In this document: piece after piece, positions 6,232 through 9,170 of the stretch | Position numbering within the stretch: the first letter of the stretch is position 1 | Layout: each line of letters begins with the position of its first letter | Source: JBGTCY01 sp041748615 | GTDB taxonomy: Bacteria > Bacteroidota > Bacteroidia > Chitinophagales > CAIOSU01 | Assembly (NCBI GenBank): GCA_041748615.1 | Contig: JBGTCY010000208.1 | Location: 1-9,170 of the forward strand | Length of the DNA stretch: 9,170 bases | Direction: 5' to 3' | The notes under the pieces: model-generated | The model's input: only the letters and a program-made list of their open reading frames with translations | Databases searched by the model: none | Told to the model about the DNA's origin: nothing | Position numbers and translations under genes: made by a program

Positions 6232-6996
6232 ATGAAAGTTCAATATTGCTCCGACCTTCATCTCGAATTTGCTGAGAATAAATTATTTCTAAAACAGCAT
6301 CCGCTTCAGTCCGTTGGAGAAATTTTGCTGCTTGCCGGAGATATTGTTCCCTTTGCTTTGATGGACAAGCACAAGGATTTTTTCAATTTCATCTCAGATA
6401 ATTTTAGCTGCACCTATTGGGTTCCCGGAAATCATGAGTACTATTATAGTGATGCAAGTAAAAGAAGCGGAATATTGAATGAGAAAATCAGGTCTAATGT
6501 TTTTTTGGTGAACAATACTGTGATTGAACACGAAACCCTGAATCTTATTTTTTCTACATTATGGTCAAAAATTCATCCCGAAAATGAATGGCAAATTGAA
6601 AGAAGGATGAGTGATTTTTATGCGATAAAGTATCATAGTTTTAGATTTTCTGCCAAACCTTTCAATGAATTAAATACGAACTGTTTAAATTTTATCAAAA
6701 CAGAATTAGAAAAAGAAAGAAAGAAGAAAACGATTGTAGTGACACATCATGTACCTACATTCCTTCATTATCCGGAAAAATATAAAGGAGATATTTTGAA
6801 TGAAGCGTTTGCCATCGAATTATTTGATTTGATTGAATCTTCCAATGCGGATTATTGGATTTACGGACATCATCATCACAATGCCGTTGATTTTAAAATC
6901 GGAAAAACAACGCTCAGTACAAACCAATTGGGGTATGTGCAAGCAGGTGAACATCGTTATTTCAAAAAGGATAAGCTCATAGAATGGGCATCTTAA
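6232..6996 (+). CDS. Calcineurin-like metallophosphoesterase
   Basis: This 254-residue, probably cytoplasmic enzyme belongs to the calcineurin-like phosphoesterase family, which uses a two-metal centre to cleave phosphate mono- or diesters. All family motifs are present in order: D8-x-H10 (SDLHLEF), G36-D37 (LLAGDIVP), G66-N67-H68-E69 (PGNHEYYY), H172 (VVTHHVP) and G212-H213-x-H215 (YGHHHHNA). No signal peptide or membrane helix is seen, and the family length is normal, so the enzyme should be active. The substrate cannot be read from the sequence. The gene is markedly richer in A and T than its neighbours: a hand count of 6541-6660 gives about 29% GC, against about 58% in 5221-5340 and about 51% in 7681-7800. 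That suggests separate origin or transfer. The ATG at 6232 gives a standard N-terminus. Confidence 0.93.
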   Translation: MKVQYCSDLHLEFAENKLFLKQHPLQSVGEILLLAGDIVPFALMDKHKDFFNFISDNFSCTYWVPGNHEYYYSDASKRSGILNEKIRSNVFLVNNTVIEHETLNLIFSTLWSKIHPENEWQIERRMSDFYAIKYHSFRFSAKPFNELNTNCLNFIKTELEKERKKKTIVVTHHVPTFLHYPEKYKGDILNEAFAIELFDLIESSNADYWIYGHHHHNAVDFKIGKTTLSTNQLGYVQAGEHRYFKKDKLIEWAS

Positions 6997-7041
6997 TTTA
7001 TAATCATACCGAGAAATCCAATTGTTAGAATTGCAGGATTC

Positions 7042-7081
7042 AAGCTGCCTGAGTGTTGCAGCTTATGATGATTATTTTTTT
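7042..7081 (+). terminator. Possible terminator of the phosphoesterase gene
   Basis: AAGCTGC (7042-7048) pairs perfectly with GCAGCTT (7058-7064) around a nine-base loop. A run of seven Ts ends at 7081, about ten bases beyond the stem. The gap between stem and T-run is larger than ideal, so termination efficiency is doubtful. Confidence 0.45.
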
Positions 7082-7182
7082 GATTAAAATGTAATTCTGT
7101 ACAATTCCTCCCAAAATAAACACCCGGAAGTCGGTTTGAAAAATGAAAGTCCGCGATTCATTTGCTTATTTTGCCAAAGCTC

Positions 7183-9170
7183 ATGAAAAAGAAATATTCA
7201 AGGAACGAACGTGAGAATCCTTCACCACGGCAATCCGCTCCGCTCACCTCTTCCGCTCAGGTGATTAAAATGCAGGGTTTGATTGTTTTCGCGGTTGCCT
7301 TCGCGCTTTATTTCAATACGATTTTTAATGAATACGCGGTGGATGACACTATCGTCATCACCAAAAACACCCTGACAACGCAAGGGTTCAAAGGCATTCC
7401 GCAAATCATGAAAACGGATGCCTTTTATGGATTTTTTGGAGAAGGCTACAAATTAGTGGAAGGCGGCAGGTATCGTCCGCTTTCCATTGTGACATTCGCG
7501 ATTGAATACGAGTTTTTCAAACTGAATCCGCATATCAGTCATTTCATCAACATTTTGTTGTTTGGGTTGACTTGTCTTTTGGTTTTTTACGTGCTGATGG
7601 AACTGCTGAAGCCGGTGGTCACTCATGAAAACTATTGGAACATCCCGTTGATTGCCGCCCTTGTGTTTGCGGCTCATCCCATTCACACGGAGGCTGTCGC
7701 CAATATCAAAGGGAGGGATGAAGTGATGGGAATGTTGGGCGCGCTGATGACGCTGTGGTTCGCGGTGCGTTTTGTAAAAACCGAAAACATCGTAATGCTC
7801 GGACTTGCACTGCTCAGTTTTGTGTTCGCGTTGCTGTCGAAAGAAAACGCCATCACCTTTCTCGCGGTAGTGCCTTTGACATTCTATTTTTTCACCAATG
7901 CGAAAGCCAAACATTACGCGCTCTCTGTTTTGCCCTTGCTGGTGGTTGCAGTGGCTTACGTGCAAATCAGACAACAGGTAACCGATGTGAAAATCGGGCA
8001 GTCTTCCCCGGAAATTTTAAACAACCCTTTCGTGTATGCTTCCGCAGCGGAGCGTTTCGCCACCATCGCGTTTACTTTTTGGGAATACATCCGCCTGTTA
8101 TTCATTCCGCATCCACTCACGCATGACTATTATTTCAACCAGGTGCCTGTTATCGGGTGGGATAATCCGAAAGCGATTTTGCCATTGATACTGAATCTCG
8201 CTATCATCGGATACGCGGTAAAAGGTTTATTCAAAAAAGACGTCATCGCCTACGGCATTCTGTATTATTTCATCACCCTCTCGATTGTATCCAATATTTT
8301 ATTTACTGTGGGTATCGCGATGAATGAAAGGTTCATTTACCTGTCGTCATTCGGATTCAGCCTCATCGCTGCTGTGTTGCTGGTGAAGGCGACCAATTAT
8401 TTCAAAAAGAAATCTTTTACTCATGAGAAAATTCTGAATCCGCAACTGCTACGATTGACGCTGATTGTTTTGATGGTTGGATATTCCGCAAAAACATTCA
8501 CGCGCAACATGGACTGGAAAAATGATTTCACCCTTTTCAAAAAGGATGCGAAAAATTCTCCCAATAGCGCGAAGGTGCACAATGCTTTGGGAGGCGAATA
8601 TCTCACACAGTCAGACAAACCCGGACTTGACCCGCAAACTAAAAAGCAATATATCCGCGAATCGGAAAAAGCGTTGACCCGCGCGCTGGAGATTTATCCC
8701 AACTACCTGAACGCGTTGCTGCTGATGGGTAATGCGAAATATAAAATCAACGATTCACTCGATGAAGCAAAATATTATTACCTGAAAACACTGCAAATGA
8801 AACCCGGATATTTTGAAGGCAACTTCAATCTTGGTTGTGTGTTGCTTGAAAAAAACAATGCGAAAGAATCTATTCCCTATTTTCAGGCTGCCATTCGCTC
8901 AAAACCCGAAAAATTTGAACCCTATTACAACATCGCGGAAGCTTTTTTCAAAAGCGAGCAGCCTGATTCAGCGATTGAAGCATTCAAGCGCGTGATTTCC
9001 AAAACAAATGATTTGAAGCGCCAGGCATTGAGTCATTACAAAATCGGGTTGAGTTATGGAAAGATGAAAAATGATTTGGACAACGCTATTTTGCACCTTA
9101 ACAAAGCAGCCGAACTGGACCCGACCAACATCACCTACTATGAAGATTTGGGTGTAGCTTACGGATTTAA
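7183..9170 (+). CDS. TMTC/DUF1736-like GT-C glycosyltransferase-type membrane protein with TPR repeats (3' end outside window)
   Basis: The frame is open from the ATG at 7183 to the window end (662 codons). Residues 1-29 are basic and polar. About ten membrane helices span roughly 30-435. The motifs match the GT-C fold family that includes eukaryotic TMTC proteins: EYAVDDTIVITKN (50-62, acidic pair D54-D55), RYRPLS (96-101), HPIHTEAVANIKGRDE (165-180), LLSKENAITF (217-226), HPLTHDYYF (310-318) and NERFIYLSSFGF (381-392). TPR repeats follow from about 463, with recognisable units near 493-527, 543-575, 577-608 and 615-648, and probably continue beyond the window. TMTC proteins transfer mannose to protein Ser/Thr from a lipid-linked donor; whether this one does is inference. 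It would sit in the inner membrane with catalytic loops and TPRs probably on the periplasmic side. The gene stands alone here. Confidence 0.88.
   Translation, partial: MKKKYSRNERENPSPRQSAPLTSSAQVIKMQGLIVFAVAFALYFNTIFNEYAVDDTIVITKNTLTTQGFKGIPQIMKTDAFYGFFGEGYKLVEGGRYRPLSIVTFAIEYEFFKLNPHISHFINILLFGLTCLLVFYVLMELLKPVVTHENYWNIPLIAALVFAAHPIHTEAVANIKGRDEVMGMLGALMTLWFAVRFVKTENIVMLGLALLSFVFALLSKENAITFLAVVPLTFYFFTNAKAKHYALSVLPLLVVAVAYVQIRQQVTDVKIGQSSPEILNNPFVYASAAERFATIAFTFWEYIRLLFIPHPLTHDYYFNQVPVIGWDNPKAILPLILNLAIIGYAVKGLFKKDVIAYGILYYFITLSIVSNILFTVGIAMNERFIYLSSFGFSLIAAVLLVKATNYFKKKSFTHEKILNPQLLRLTLIVLMVGYSAKTFTRNMDWKNDFTLFKKDAKNSPNSAKVHNALGGEYLTQSDKPGLDPQTKKQYIRESEKALTRALEIYPNYLNALLLMGNAKYKINDSLDEAKYYYLKTLQMKPGYFEGNFNLGCVLLEKNNAKESIPYFQAAIRSKPEKFEPYYNIAEAFFKSEQPDSAIEAFKRVISKTNDLKRQALSHYKIGLSYGKMKNDLDNAILHLNKAAELDPTNITYYEDLGVAYGF

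Noticed and set aside
7143..7214. Small plus-strand frame starting at the ATG at 7143
   Set aside because: It is 23 codons, out of frame with and overlapping the TMTC-like start, and has no recognisable feature.
7453..7974. Minus-strand open frame of 173 codons
   Set aside because: It is antisense to the TMTC-like gene, and its His/Gln/Arg-rich composition is typical of a shadow frame; the plus frame has all the family motifs.

Overview
The window most likely comes from a member of the Bacteroidota. Three things point there: the gene order mutY–ssb–gldE on the minus strand (a GldE-type DUF21 protein next to ssb and mutY), AT-rich starts without clear Shine-Dalgarno sequences, and a large secreted protein whose N-terminal domain is a common Bacteroidota module. 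No rRNA, tRNA, CRISPR array, transposase or phage gene is visible.

Layout. The left part (about 1-3579) is read from the minus strand. From high to low coordinates it holds ctaA (heme A synthase), a 267-base AT-rich gap with imperfect inverted repeats, mutY (adenine DNA glycosylase), ssb (single-stranded DNA-binding protein) and the N-terminal part of a gldE-like membrane protein that runs off the window edge. Between ssb and gldE lie a strong hairpin followed by a T-run (probable ssb terminator) and a separate 85-base nested palindrome with perfect 15-base ends that resembles a small miniature repeat element.

The right part (3776-9170) is read from the plus strand. It holds a 788-residue secreted, repeat-rich surface protein, a 254-residue calcineurin-type metallophosphoesterase of clearly lower GC, and a large gene open to the window end that combines a multi-spanning GT-C glycosyltransferase-like domain with TPR repeats. 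The last one has the motif set of the TMTC/DUF1736 family.

How the genes relate. mutY and ssb both serve DNA maintenance and probably share a transcript. gldE is linked to gliding motility in flavobacteria, but the terminator-like hairpin may separate it from ssb. ctaA supports the aerobic respiratory chain and stands alone here. The plus-strand genes look like independent accessory genes, each followed or preceded by a weak hairpin, with no sign that they form one system. The points most worth following up are the nested palindrome, the domain architecture of the 788-residue protein, and the bacterial TMTC-like protein. I saw no clear evidence of a wholly new system.
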